DNA of 19,947 nt. Source: Novosphingobium sp. (lineage in GTDB: Bacteria; Pseudomonadota; Alphaproteobacteria; Sphingomonadales; Sphingomonadaceae). Made by a program: the position numbers and the translations under genes. Shown here one piece after another: positions 7,577 to 15,396 of this stretch; the stretch's first letter is position 1, and the number at the start of each line of letters is the position of its first letter. The notes beneath the pieces were generated by a model. That model did not search any database and had not been told where the DNA came from. It was given only the letters and a program-made list of their open reading frames with translations. Where the stretch lies: contig JAJTFU010000032.1 in the NCBI GenBank assembly GCA_021299075.1, forward strand, positions 1 through 19,947. Direction: 5' to 3'.

Positions 7577-8782
7577 CTACTCCGCCGGGGCAACCTTCGT
7601 CTCGCTGCTATCGCCAATCCTGTCGATATGGGCCATCTTCAGGCGGCCCTTGACCACGGCGAAGGCCAGTCTGCCTTCAACCAGTTCCAGCGCATCACGC
7701 CCGAATTGCTCATAGCGCCAGCCTTCGAGCAGCGGCAGCTCACGCACACCGGCGGCCAACAGTTCGAGGTCCTCACTACGCGCCAGCAGACGGGCGGCCA
7801 CATCGATCTCGCGGCTGCGGATCTTGAGGAGGAGCTTCAGCAAGTCGGCAACTAGCGCGCCTTCCTTGCCCAAGGGAGCCCCGCGCGGCGTGCGCGGCGG
7901 CAGCTCGTCATCGGTCAGTGGCTTGGCGGCCTCAAGCGTCGCCATCATGCGCCTGCCGATCTCGTTATCCTTCCATCCAGCGGACAGCCCACGCACCTTG
8001 GCCAGATCGGCCTGAGTCTTGGGCGGGTGGCTGGCGATGTCGGCCAGCGTCTCGTCACGAGCAATCCGGCCGCGCGGGATATTCTTGTCCTGCGCTTCAT
8101 ATTCGCGCCAAGCAGCCAAAGCCTTGAGCCGGCCAAGCATGGCCGGATTGCGACCCGCAGCCTTGATCCGCTGCCAGGCGATCGAGGGGTCGTTGCGGTA
8201 GTTGGCGGGGTCGGCCAGCTTTTCCATCTCGATATCAAGCCAGGCACCGCGGCCGGTCTTGATCAGGCGGCCCAGGATCTTGGGGAAGATTTTGGACAGA
8301 TGGGTAACGTCGCCGATGGCATATTCGATCTGGCGCTCGGTCAGCGGACGGCGCGACCAGTCGGTAAAGCGGGCGCCCTTGTCGATCTGCAGGCCGATCC
8401 AGCTTTCAACCAGGTTGGAATAGCCGATCTGCTCGCTCTGGCTGATCGCCATCATCGCGATCTGCGTATCGAAGATCGGATGCGGGGTCTTGCCGGTCAG
8501 ATTGTAGATGATTTCAACGTCCTGGCCGCCGGCGTGGAACACCTTGAGGACGTCTTCATTGTCGACCAGCAGGTCGAGCAGAGGGGACATATCGAGCCCC
8601 TTGGCCAGCGGATCGATGGCCGCGGCTTCCTCGGTATCGGCGATCTGGATCAGGCAGAGTTCGGGCCAATAGGTGTTCTCGCGCATGAATTCGGTGTCGA
8701 CGCACACGAATTCCGCCTTGGCGAGCCGTTCGCACAGCGCAGCCAGTTCCGCGCTATCGGTGATCAGGGGGTGTATTTTCAT
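7577..8782 (-). CDS. rnd: Ribonuclease D
   Basis: A 401-residue 3'-5' exoribonuclease of the DEDDy class, involved in tRNA 3'-end maturation and stable RNA turnover. All exonuclease motifs are visible: D29-x-E31 (VCVDTEF), D88 in FHAGGQDVEIIY, and Y154...D158 in YAIGDVTHL. They are followed by an HRDC region (from about residue 210, RLKALAAWREYEAQ) and a C-terminal second helical domain. The frame is open 19 codons further upstream. I choose the ATG at 8782 because AGAAAAGAAG lies directly before it and homologues start MKIHPLI. It is divergent from aspS, with 115 bases between the starts, and is followed after 6 bases by oxyR, forming a probable two-gene operon. Confidence 0.95.
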   Translation of the reverse strand: MKIHPLITDSAELAALCERLAKAEFVCVDTEFMRENTYWPELCLIQIADTEEAAAIDPLAKGLDMSPLLDLLVDNEDVLKVFHAGGQDVEIIYNLTGKTPHPIFDTQIAMMAISQSEQIGYSNLVESWIGLQIDKGARFTDWSRRPLTERQIEYAIGDVTHLSKIFPKILGRLIKTGRGAWLDIEMEKLADPANYRNDPSIAWQRIKAAGRNPAMLGRLKALAAWREYEAQDKNIPRGRIARDETLADIASHPPKTQADLAKVRGLSAGWKDNEIGRRMMATLEAAKPLTDDELPPRTPRGAPLGKEGALVADLLKLLLKIRSREIDVAARLLARSEDLELLAAGVRELPLLEGWRYEQFGRDALELVEGRLAFAVVKGRLKMAHIDRIGDSSETKVAPAE

Positions 8783-8820
8783 GCTTCTTTTCTGTAGTTG
8801 GGCCCGTGCGAGCCCCCGGC

Positions 8821-8849
8821 TTGACAAATGTGCGGCCATCGCCTGTTAG
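8821..8849 (+). promoter_or_regulatory. Promoter of aspS (-35/-10)
   Basis: TTGACA (8821-8826), 17-base spacer, TGTTAG (8844-8849). This is a consensus -35 and a fair -10 for the housekeeping sigma factor, at a suitable distance (49 bases) from the aspS start. Inferred transcription start near 8857. Confidence 0.65.
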
Positions 8850-8862
8850 CCGCGCCTTCGCC

Positions 8863-8878
8863 CCTGCATCATTGCAGG
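8863..8878 (+). promoter_or_regulatory. Short hairpin in the aspS leader
   Basis: CCTGCA-TCAT-TGCAGG, a perfect 6-bp stem with a tetraloop, directly after the predicted transcription start and 20 bases before the aspS ATG. It would be the 5'-terminal structure of the mRNA. A stabilising or feedback role is possible but unproven. Confidence 0.4.
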
Positions 8879-8897
8879 CCGATTGGAAAGAGTTTCG

Positions 8898-10679
8898 ATG
8901 CATCTTTATCGTTCGCACACCTGCGGCGCGCTGCGCGCCAGCGATGTAGGCCAGACCATCCGCTTGTCGGGCTGGGTCCACCGCAAGCGCGACCACGGCG
9001 GCGTGCTGTTTGTCGACCTGCGCGACCATTACGGCATGACCCAGATCGTCGCTGACGTGGACAGTCCGGCGCTGGCGATCCTCGAAGGTCTGCGGATTGA
9101 ATCGGTCGTGACGATCGATGGCGAGGTTAAGGCCCGCAGCGCTACGACCGTGAATGCCAACCTGCCGACCGGCGAGATCGAGGTCTATGCCCGGTCGGCC
9201 ACGGTGCTGAGCCGCGCCGAGGAACTGCCGCTGCCAGTGGCGGGCGAGCAGGAATATCCCGAGGACGTTCGCCTGCGCTATCGCTTCCTCGATCTGCGCC
9301 GCGAGACGCTGCACGCGAACATCATGACGCGCACCGCGGTGATCCGTGAGACGCGCCGGGCGATGGAAGACATCGGCTTTACCGAGTTCTCGACCCCGAT
9401 CCTGACCGCGTCCAGCCCCGAAGGCGCGCGCGACTTTCTCGTGCCGAGCCGCATTCATCAGGGCAAGTTCTTCGCGCTGCCCCAGGCGCCACAGCAGTAC
9501 AAGCAGCTGCTGATGGTTGCCGGGTTCGATCGCTATTTCCAGATCGCGCCCTGCTTCCGCGACGAAGACCCGCGCGCTGACCGCCTGCCGGGCGAGTTCT
9601 ATCAGCTTGACCTGGAAATGAGCTTCGTCACCCAGGAAGAGGTATGGGAAACGATGGAACCGGTCATGGCCGGGATCTTCGAGAAGTTCGCGAACGGCAA
9701 GGCGGTTACCCCGGCCGGTAAGTTCCCGCGCATCCCCTATGCCAAGGCGATGCTGGACTATGGCACCGACAAGCCGGACCTGCGCAACCCGATGATCATC
9801 CGTGACGTGACGAGCGAGTTTACCGCGTCGGGCTTTGGCCTGTTTGAGAAGATCGTCGGTACGGGCGGCGTGGTTCGCCTGATCCCGGCGCCGGAAACGG
9901 CTGGCCTTAGCCGCAAGTTCTTTGACGACATGAACGAGTGGGCGCGCAGCGAAGGCCATGCCGGCCTGGGCTATGCCACCCGCAAGGACGGCGTGTTCGG
10001 CGGTCCGATCGCCAAGAACCACGGCGAAGAGAAGATGGCGGCGCTGTGGGATTCGCTCGGCCTAGGGCCGAACGACGGCGCCTTCTTTGCCGCTGGCAAG
10101 GAAGAGCAGGCGGCCAAGTTGGCTGGCGCGGCGCGCAGCCGCGTGGGCGAGCAGCTTGACCTGATCGACAAGGATTCGTTCCGCTTCTGCTGGATCATCG
10201 ATTTCCCGTTCTACGAATGGGATGAGGACGAGAAGAAGCTCGATTTCGCGCACAACCCGTTTTCGATGCCGCAAGGTGGGCTGGAAGCATTGCAGACGCA
10301 GGATCCGCTGACGATCAAGGCCTATCAGTACGACATGGTCTGCAACGGCTACGAGCTTGCTTCGGGTTCGATCCGCAACCAGCACCCGGACCTGATGGTC
10401 AAGGCCTTCGAGCTGACCGGACTGACCCAGGCCGATGTCGAAGCCCGGTTCGGCGGGATGTACCGCGCGTTCCAGTATGGCGCGCCGCCGCATGGCGGGA
10501 TGGCCGCCGGGGTGGACCGCATGGTGATGCTGCTCTGCGGCGTGCAGAACCTGCGTGAGATCACGCTGTTCCCAATGAACAAGCGCGCCGAAGACCTACT
10601 GATGGGCGCGCCTTCGCCGGCCGAACCCAAGCAGCTGCGCGAGCTTGGCCTGCGGATCGTCGAGCAGCCGAAGGGCTGA
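8898..10679 (+). CDS. aspS: Aspartate--tRNA ligase, probably non-discriminating (Asp/Asn)
   Basis: A 593-residue class IIb aminoacyl-tRNA synthetase. The N-terminal OB-fold anticodon-binding domain runs to about residue 105 (GWVHRKRDHGGVLFVDLRD). The catalytic core carries motif 2 (CFRDEDPRADRLPGEFYQLD) and motif 3 (GMAAGVDRMVMLL), and the bacterial GAD insertion domain lies between them. The protein charges tRNA-Asp. His33 in RKRDHGG corresponds to the His typical of non-discriminating bacterial AspRS (Leu in the discriminating E. coli type), so it probably also makes Asp-tRNA-Asn for GatCAB amidation; this is inference. The start is the ATG at 8898, preceded by GGAAAGAG. An in-frame TTG five codons upstream is less likely. 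The promoter lies at 8821-8849. Confidence 0.97.
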   Translation: MHLYRSHTCGALRASDVGQTIRLSGWVHRKRDHGGVLFVDLRDHYGMTQIVADVDSPALAILEGLRIESVVTIDGEVKARSATTVNANLPTGEIEVYARSATVLSRAEELPLPVAGEQEYPEDVRLRYRFLDLRRETLHANIMTRTAVIRETRRAMEDIGFTEFSTPILTASSPEGARDFLVPSRIHQGKFFALPQAPQQYKQLLMVAGFDRYFQIAPCFRDEDPRADRLPGEFYQLDLEMSFVTQEEVWETMEPVMAGIFEKFANGKAVTPAGKFPRIPYAKAMLDYGTDKPDLRNPMIIRDVTSEFTASGFGLFEKIVGTGGVVRLIPAPETAGLSRKFFDDMNEWARSEGHAGLGYATRKDGVFGGPIAKNHGEEKMAALWDSLGLGPNDGAFFAAGKEEQAAKLAGAARSRVGEQLDLIDKDSFRFCWIIDFPFYEWDEDEKKLDFAHNPFSMPQGGLEALQTQDPLTIKAYQYDMVCNGYELASGSIRNQHPDLMVKAFELTGLTQADVEARFGGMYRAFQYGAPPHGGMAAGVDRMVMLLCGVQNLREITLFPMNKRAEDLLMGAPSPAEPKQLRELGLRIVEQPKG

Positions 10680-10791
10680 TCCGCCACTGGACATAGTCGT
10701 TCGCCGGTGCGGGGAATGTCGTTCGTAGAAGCGGCATTGCCTTCGCGCGTCGGAGCGACATCGTTGGATTGGATGGGTTTTTTGCAGCCGT

Positions 10792-10820
10792 GACCAGGCG
10801 GGGGGTCGCTATGCCTGGTC
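10792..10820 (+). promoter_or_regulatory. Inverted repeat in the leader of the M16 peptidase gene
   Basis: GACCAGGC and GCCTGGTC form a perfect 8-bp stem around a 13-base loop, 33 bases upstream of the GTG start. A run of six T lies just before the left arm (10778-10783), so the repeat is not a terminator for aspS in the usual order. It is more likely a leader structure or operator. Confidence 0.4.
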
Positions 10821-10853
10821 CTGGCCTGTCGTCGCGCAAGGAAAGGTCGCATC

Positions 10854-13733
10854 GTGAAGCATATCCTGAATGGCCGTCCCTCGATTTTGCCGTTGGTTGT
10901 CGCAGGGATAGCGGCAGTTGGGCTGGTGCCGCTGGCTGCGACGGCGACTGCTCAGACTCCTGCCGCGCAAGCTCAGCCCGCAGCCGGCGTGCCCGGCTGG
11001 TCGATCACCAGCGATGCCCTTCAGGCCGACCCGGACGTGGTGTTCGGTACGCTGCCCAATGGCATGCGCTACGCCATCCAGCGGCACGAAACGCCCAAGG
11101 GTGATGTGGCCGTGCGGTTCTCGATCAAGGGGGGTGCAAAGGACGAAAGCGATAGCCAGCGCGGCGCGGCGCACTTTGTCGAACACATGGCTTTCAACGG
11201 ATCGAAGAACATCCCCGAAGGCCAGCTGATCCCGAAGCTTGAGCGCCTCGGCCTGTCGTTCGGAGCGGACACCAACGCGACGACCTCGCTCGAATTCACC
11301 ACCTACAAGCTTGATCTGCCCAACTCGAAGGCCGAGGTGGTCGATGCGGCGCTGCTGATGATGCGCGAGATCGGTGACCGGCTGACCATTGCCCCGGCAG
11401 CAGTCGATCGGGAACGCGGCATTCTGCTGTCCGAAGCCAGTGTGCGCAACGATCCCAACCGCCGCCGGATTGCCAACGTGCTGGAAGCCGAGTTGCCCGG
11501 TAATCGCCTGGCGGCGGCTGTTACGGCTGATCCGGAACAGATTCGCCGGATTTCAGCGAAGGACCTGCGCGCGTTCTACCACGCCTTCTACCGTCCGGAC
11601 CGCGCGACCCTGGTGATTGTCGGCAATGTCGATCCGGCCGAACTGCAGAAGAAGATCACAGCGACCTTTGGAGACTGGAAGCCGATCGGTCCCGCCGGAA
11701 CCGAATACCGCGGCCCGGTTACGCCCAGCGACAAGCCGGCAACGGCCAGCTTCATTGATCCAGCGATCCCGGAAATCATCATGTTCGACAAGGCCCGGCC
11801 CTATGCCGCACCGGCTAACACCGTGGCGGAAGAGCGTCAGAAATTGCTGGAGACGATCGCGGGTAATACCCTGGCCAACCGCTTCCAGCCCATCGCGCTC
11901 AAGCCGGACAGCCCGGTGCTGGGCGCGCAGTTCCTGCGACAGGATCTGGCGCGCAACGCCACGACCTTTGGCCTCTATGTGATTGCCCGTGACGGCAAGT
12001 GGCGCGAAGGCCTGGCGATCGGGGAACAGGAATTGCGGCGCGCGCAGCAATTCGGCTTCACCGCCAGCGAAGTGGATGAGATGAAGGCCAATGTCCTCTC
12101 GGCGCTGACCAACGCGGTTGCGCAGAAAAAGGGACGGCGGCCGGCGCAGATTGCCGAAAGCCTTGTCAGCCAGTCGCTTGAAAATGAAGTGCCGACCGCG
12201 TCGGAGTTTGATCTAGCCTTCTACAAGGCCGTCGAAGCTTCGATCACGGCCGAAACCGTTACGGCAGCGTTCCGGCAGGCCTGGCAGGGCAAGCCGTCGC
12301 TGGTGCACGTTTCGGCCAAGGCCCCGATTGCCAATTCGGCAACCGAGATTGCTGCCCTGCTCGACAAGAGCGCGCAGGTGGCGGTGACGGCTCCCGTTGA
12401 AGCCGCGACGAAGGCTTTTGCCTATGACAGCTTCGGTACCCCCGGAAAGGTCGTGGCCGATAGCCGCATCGATGATATGGGTATCCGCACGGTCCGCTTT
12501 GCCAATGGCCTCCAACTCAACCTTAAGAAGGCTGCTTGGGAGCCGGGCAACGTCGCTTTCTCGATGGAAGTGGGCAAGGGTGCCTCAGCCTTCCCGGCCA
12601 ACCAGCCGGGGCTCGACGTGATGACCGGTGCGCTCTTGGCGCAGGATGGTTTCAAGGCTCACGATGCGACCGAACTGCGCCGGATCCTGGCCGGGCACCA
12701 GGTTTCGCTGGGCCTTACGGCCGGGCAGGATGCGCTGACGGCCAGCGGCAGCGTGCCGGCCAAGGATCTGGACCTGCAACTAAAGCTGCTCGCCGCCCGC
12801 CTCAGCGCGACGGGCTTCCGGTCTGAGACTGGGGCGCAGTGGGCGCCCTTTGCCCAGACCATCGGCAAGGCGCTGACCGCTCAGCCGCTGCAGGTCTGGC
12901 AGACTGCCTTCAACAATGTGCTGTCTGGCGGGGATGGGCGGCTGGGTGTACCTTCGCCAGCGGCCCTCTCGGACCGGAAGTTTGAAGACCTGCAGGCCGC
13001 GATTGGCGCGCAACTCGCCCAAGGGCCAGTATCGCTCTCGCTGGTGGGCGATATCGATGAGGATGCTGCAATCAAGGCCGTTGCCAGCACGCTCGGTGCG
13101 CTCCCGGCACGCAGCCCGCGCCAGCGGACCGGCTTTGCCGAACCAGGTTTGGGCTTCAAGGCCGCCGGCACGACCACGCTGATTCACAGCGGCCAGGCCG
13201 ATCAGGGCGTGCTGTCGGTCAGCTGGCCGACGACGGACGACCGCGATCTGAGGGATTCGCTGACGCGCGGGCTGCTGGCGCAGGCGATGAGCCTAGCTGC
13301 ACTCGATCTGGTCCGGGAAAAGCTGGGGGCAACTTATACGCCCCAGGGCCTGTCCTATGACCAGTCAACCTATGCCGGCTTTGGCCACATCACGCTGGTT
13401 GCAGCTGCTGCTCCGGCGCAGATGGGGGTGATCGAGGAGGCGTTCCGCAAGATCGCTGGCGATATGCGGGCCGGGCCGGTGAGCGAGGACTTGCTCAAGC
13501 GCGCTCGCGAGCCCCTGCTCGCGGCCATAGCCCGATCGAACACGCAGAATGCAGGCTGGACGGCGGTCGCCAATACCGCACAGAGCTGGCCCGAACGGCT
13601 TGACCGTCGCCGTAAGCGCGAAGCCGTGCTGCAGTCCATTACACCGGCTGATATCCAGGCTGCAGCCAAGCGTTACCTGGTGGAAAACAAGTCGGCCGCA
13701 ATCCGGGTCGTCCCGGCTCAGGCCGCGAAATAG
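10854..13733 (+). CDS. Secreted M16 family zinc metallopeptidase (pitrilysin-like)
   Basis: A 959-residue peptidase with an N-terminal signal peptide. It has a basic start MKHILNGR, a hydrophobic core of about 20 residues and an Ala-rich AQT/AQA region near 33-40 suitable for cleavage, so it is expected in the periplasm or outside. The inverted zinc motif HFVEH is at 107-111, and the third ligand Glu187 (VDRERGILLSE) follows 76 residues later, as in pitrilysin. This N-terminal M16 domain (about 60-280) is followed by M16C domains. The second M16 half, starting near residue 545, lacks the HxxEH site, as expected for a single-chain enzyme with one active half. Initiation is at GTG 10854 with AGGAAAGG seven bases upstream. 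Similar Sphingomonadales proteins are usually annotated as insulinase-family; the substrate is unknown. It stands alone between aspS and acpP. Confidence 0.93.
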   Translation: MKHILNGRPSILPLVVAGIAAVGLVPLAATATAQTPAAQAQPAAGVPGWSITSDALQADPDVVFGTLPNGMRYAIQRHETPKGDVAVRFSIKGGAKDESDSQRGAAHFVEHMAFNGSKNIPEGQLIPKLERLGLSFGADTNATTSLEFTTYKLDLPNSKAEVVDAALLMMREIGDRLTIAPAAVDRERGILLSEASVRNDPNRRRIANVLEAELPGNRLAAAVTADPEQIRRISAKDLRAFYHAFYRPDRATLVIVGNVDPAELQKKITATFGDWKPIGPAGTEYRGPVTPSDKPATASFIDPAIPEIIMFDKARPYAAPANTVAEERQKLLETIAGNTLANRFQPIALKPDSPVLGAQFLRQDLARNATTFGLYVIARDGKWREGLAIGEQELRRAQQFGFTASEVDEMKANVLSALTNAVAQKKGRRPAQIAESLVSQSLENEVPTASEFDLAFYKAVEASITAETVTAAFRQAWQGKPSLVHVSAKAPIANSATEIAALLDKSAQVAVTAPVEAATKAFAYDSFGTPGKVVADSRIDDMGIRTVRFANGLQLNLKKAAWEPGNVAFSMEVGKGASAFPANQPGLDVMTGALLAQDGFKAHDATELRRILAGHQVSLGLTAGQDALTASGSVPAKDLDLQLKLLAARLSATGFRSETGAQWAPFAQTIGKALTAQPLQVWQTAFNNVLSGGDGRLGVPSPAALSDRKFEDLQAAIGAQLAQGPVSLSLVGDIDEDAAIKAVASTLGALPARSPRQRTGFAEPGLGFKAAGTTTLIHSGQADQGVLSVSWPTTDDRDLRDSLTRGLLAQAMSLAALDLVREKLGATYTPQGLSYDQSTYAGFGHITLVAAAAPAQMGVIEEAFRKIAGDMRAGPVSEDLLKRAREPLLAAIARSNTQNAGWTAVANTAQSWPERLDRRRKREAVLQSITPADIQAAAKRYLVENKSAAIRVVPAQAAK

Positions 13734-13743
13734 CGGGAAGTAA

Positions 13744-13779
13744 GACCTGTGGAGAGCACTGATCAGCGATCCACAGGTC
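13744..13779 (+). terminator. Inverted repeat after the M16 peptidase gene
   Basis: GACCTGTGGA and TCCACAGGTC form a perfect 10-bp stem around a 16-base loop that contains the palindrome CTGATCAG. It begins 10 bases after the stop codon. There is no strong T-run (GCACCCTCTTG follows), so it is either a non-canonical terminator or a 3'-end stabilising structure. Confidence 0.6.
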
Positions 13780-13787
13780 GCACCCTC

Positions 13788-13816
13788 TTGCCAGCCGCCG
13801 CGCCCTTCTCTAGGGC
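13788..13816 (+). promoter_or_regulatory. Possible acpP promoter
   Basis: TTGCCA (13788-13793), 17-base spacer, TAGGGC (13811-13816), giving a leader of about 38 bases before the acpP ATG. The -10 is poor. It also overlaps a 5-bp dyad CGCCC-ttctcta-GGGCG (13801-13817). Tentative. Confidence 0.3.
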
Positions 13817-13861
13817 GGGGTTCAACACTGTTTCATCTGCCGTTCACGAAGGGGTAAATCC

Positions 13862-14009
13862 ATGAGCGACACCGCCGACCGGGTTAAGAAGATTGTCGTC
13901 GAGCACCTCGGCGTCGAAGCCGAAAAGGTGACTGAGGACGCGAGATGCGGCTGAGAAGATCAGCACCGTCTCGGACGCGATCAAGTACATCGACGAGAAC
14001 AAGGGCTGA
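13862..14009 (+). pseudogene. acpP: Acyl carrier protein gene with internal frameshifting deletion
   Basis: The ATG at 13862, behind GAAGGGG, opens MSDTADRVKKIVVEHLGVEAEKVTEDA, a textbook ACP N-terminus of 27 residues. The frame then reads R-C-G and stops at 13952-13954. From 13944, in another frame, comes DAAEKISTVSDAIKYIDENKG and a stop at 14007-14009, a textbook ACP C-terminus. Compared with the usual ~78-residue protein, about 89 bases are missing at the 13943/13945 junction. They include the whole DSL motif whose serine carries 4'-phosphopantetheine, and helix II. The product cannot act as an acyl carrier. Family knowledge: AcpP is the essential carrier for fatty acid and lipid A synthesis, normally just before fabF, as here. 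Either the DNA sequence is wrong at this point or another ACP gene exists elsewhere. Both halves show no further decay, which favours a recent event or an artefact. Confidence 0.9.
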
Positions 14010-14019
14010 TCCAGCCTGC

Positions 14020-14064
14020 TTTCCGCACTGACCCCAAGCCTGTCTGGGGGTTGAACTGCGGAAA
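14020..14064 (+). terminator. Long imperfect stem-loop after acpP
   Basis: The outer arms TTTCCGCA (14020-14027) and TGCGGAAA (14057-14064) are perfectly complementary. The inner arms ACCCC (14031-14035) and GGGGT (14047-14051) continue the stem. It starts 10 bases after the original acpP stop. No T-run follows (CCGAGACACGAAATTT). It probably terminates or processes part of the acpP transcript, keeping acpP mRNA more abundant than fabF; that role is inferred. Confidence 0.5.
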
Positions 14065-14080
14065 CCGAGACACGAAATTT

Positions 14081-14115
14081 GACAGGCCCAGTCCCGAAGA
14101 GGGTCTGGGCCTGTC
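14081..14115 (+). promoter_or_regulatory. Strong 11-bp hairpin directly before fabF
   Basis: GACAGGCCCAG (14081-14091) and CTGGGCCTGTC (14105-14115) are perfectly complementary. Three further CCC/GGG pairs are possible inside after one mismatch. The stem ends 18 bases before the fabF ATG and just upstream of its GGAGAA ribosome-binding site. No T-run follows, so it may be a stabilising 5' structure or an attenuating/processing site rather than a classical terminator. Confidence 0.55.
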
Positions 14116-14133
14116 GCATATCCGGAGAAGTGC

Positions 14134-15396
14134 ATGCGCCGCGTAGTGGTTACGGGACTGGGCCTGGTGACGCCTCTTGGGGGCGATGTCGAAACGACCT
14201 GGGCAAACCTGCTGGCGAGCAAGTCCGGCGCGGGGCCCATTACGCGGTTCGATGCCAGTGACCAGAAGTGCCAGATTGCCTGCGAAGTGAAGCCGGCCGA
14301 TCACCCCTGGGGCTTCGATCCGAACAAGCGCGTCGATCACAAGATCCAGCGCCAGGTCGATCCCTTCATCATCTATGGTCTCGATGCCGCTGGGCAGGCG
14401 TTGGAAGACGCCGGCCTGACCGAAATGGATGAGGACCTGAAGACGCGCACCGGCTGCTCGATTGGCGCGGGGATCGGCGGTCTGCCGGGGATCGAATCCG
14501 AATCGATCGTGCTGCATGAAAAGGGCCCGTCGCGGGTCAGCCCGCACTTCGTCCATGGCCGGATCATCAACCTGATCTCGGGCCAGGTCTCGATCAAGTA
14601 TGGCCTGATGGGGCCGAACCACGCGGTCGTGACCGCCTGCTCGACCGGCGCCCACTCGATTGGCGACGCAGCCCGGATGATCAAGGACGGGGATGCCGAC
14701 ATAATGCTGGCGGGCGGGGCGGAAGGTACCGTCAACCCGCTGGGAATCGCCGGTTTTGCCCAGGCCCGTGCGCTCAATTGCAGCTTCAATGACCGGCCCG
14801 AAGCGGCCAGCCGCCCTTATGACAAGGATCGCGATGGCTTCGTGATGGGCGAAGGTGCCGGGATCGTCGTGCTTGAGGAGTATGAGCACGCCAAGGCTCG
14901 CGGCGCCAAGATTTATGCCGAAGTTGTTGGCTATGGCCTGTCGGGTGATGCTTATCACGTCACCGCGCCGCACCCGGAAGGCAAGGGCGCGGAACTGTCG
15001 ATGCGTATGGCCATGCGCAAGGCCGGGATGGGCCCGGGCGACATCGACTATGTCAACGCTCACGGCACCTCGACAATGGCCGACACGATCGAACTGGCCG
15101 CTGTGAAGCGCGTTTTGGGGGATGACCTGTCGGGTGCCTCGATGAGCAGCACCAAGTCCGCGATCGGGCACCTGCTCGGCGGGGCCGGTGCAGTCGAGAC
15201 GATCTTCTGCATCCTGGCGATCCGCGACCAGGTCGTGCCGCCGACGCTGAATCTCGACAATCCGGACGAAGGGACCGAAGGCGTTGACCTGGTGCCCAAG
15301 GTCGCGCGTAAGCGGACTGTCCGCGCCGCGCTCAACAACAGCTTCGGCTTTGGCGGAACCAACGCCTCGGTGATCGTCAAGGCACTGGAAGACTGA
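14134..15396 (+). CDS. fabF: Beta-ketoacyl-ACP synthase II
   Basis: A 420-residue condensing enzyme of type II fatty acid synthesis. It joins malonyl-ACP to acyl-ACP with loss of CO2 in the cytosol. The Cys-His-His triad and the conserved Lys are all present: C169 in TACSTGAHS, H310 in NAHGTSTMADT, K341 and H346 in KSAIGHLLGG. The glycine-rich C-terminus NNSFGFGGTNAS is intact and length is typical. The start is the ATG at 14134 behind GGAGAA. It follows acpP, its carrier-protein partner, which is broken in this sequence. It overlaps mltG by one base (TGATG), so the two are translationally coupled. Confidence 0.97.
   Translation: MRRVVVTGLGLVTPLGGDVETTWANLLASKSGAGPITRFDASDQKCQIACEVKPADHPWGFDPNKRVDHKIQRQVDPFIIYGLDAAGQALEDAGLTEMDEDLKTRTGCSIGAGIGGLPGIESESIVLHEKGPSRVSPHFVHGRIINLISGQVSIKYGLMGPNHAVVTACSTGAHSIGDAARMIKDGDADIMLAGGAEGTVNPLGIAGFAQARALNCSFNDRPEAASRPYDKDRDGFVMGEGAGIVVLEEYEHAKARGAKIYAEVVGYGLSGDAYHVTAPHPEGKGAELSMRMAMRKAGMGPGDIDYVNAHGTSTMADTIELAAVKRVLGDDLSGASMSSTKSAIGHLLGGAGAVETIFCILAIRDQVVPPTLNLDNPDEGTEGVDLVPKVARKRTVRAALNNSFGFGGTNASVIVKALED

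Noticed and set aside
8850..8897. Riboswitch or T-box ahead of aspS
   Set aside because: The leader is only about 40 bases with one 6-bp hairpin, too short for a T-box, which is also not expected in alphaproteobacteria.
8754..10022. A 422-codon open frame on the minus strand across aspS
   Set aside because: It is antisense to strongly conserved aspS, and its Arg/Ala/Gly/His-rich translation shows no family motif. Such shadows are expected in GC-rich DNA.
13981..15171. A 396-codon minus-strand open frame across fabF
   Set aside because: It mirrors the fabF codons, shows no domain and has no ribosome-binding site; it is a shadow.
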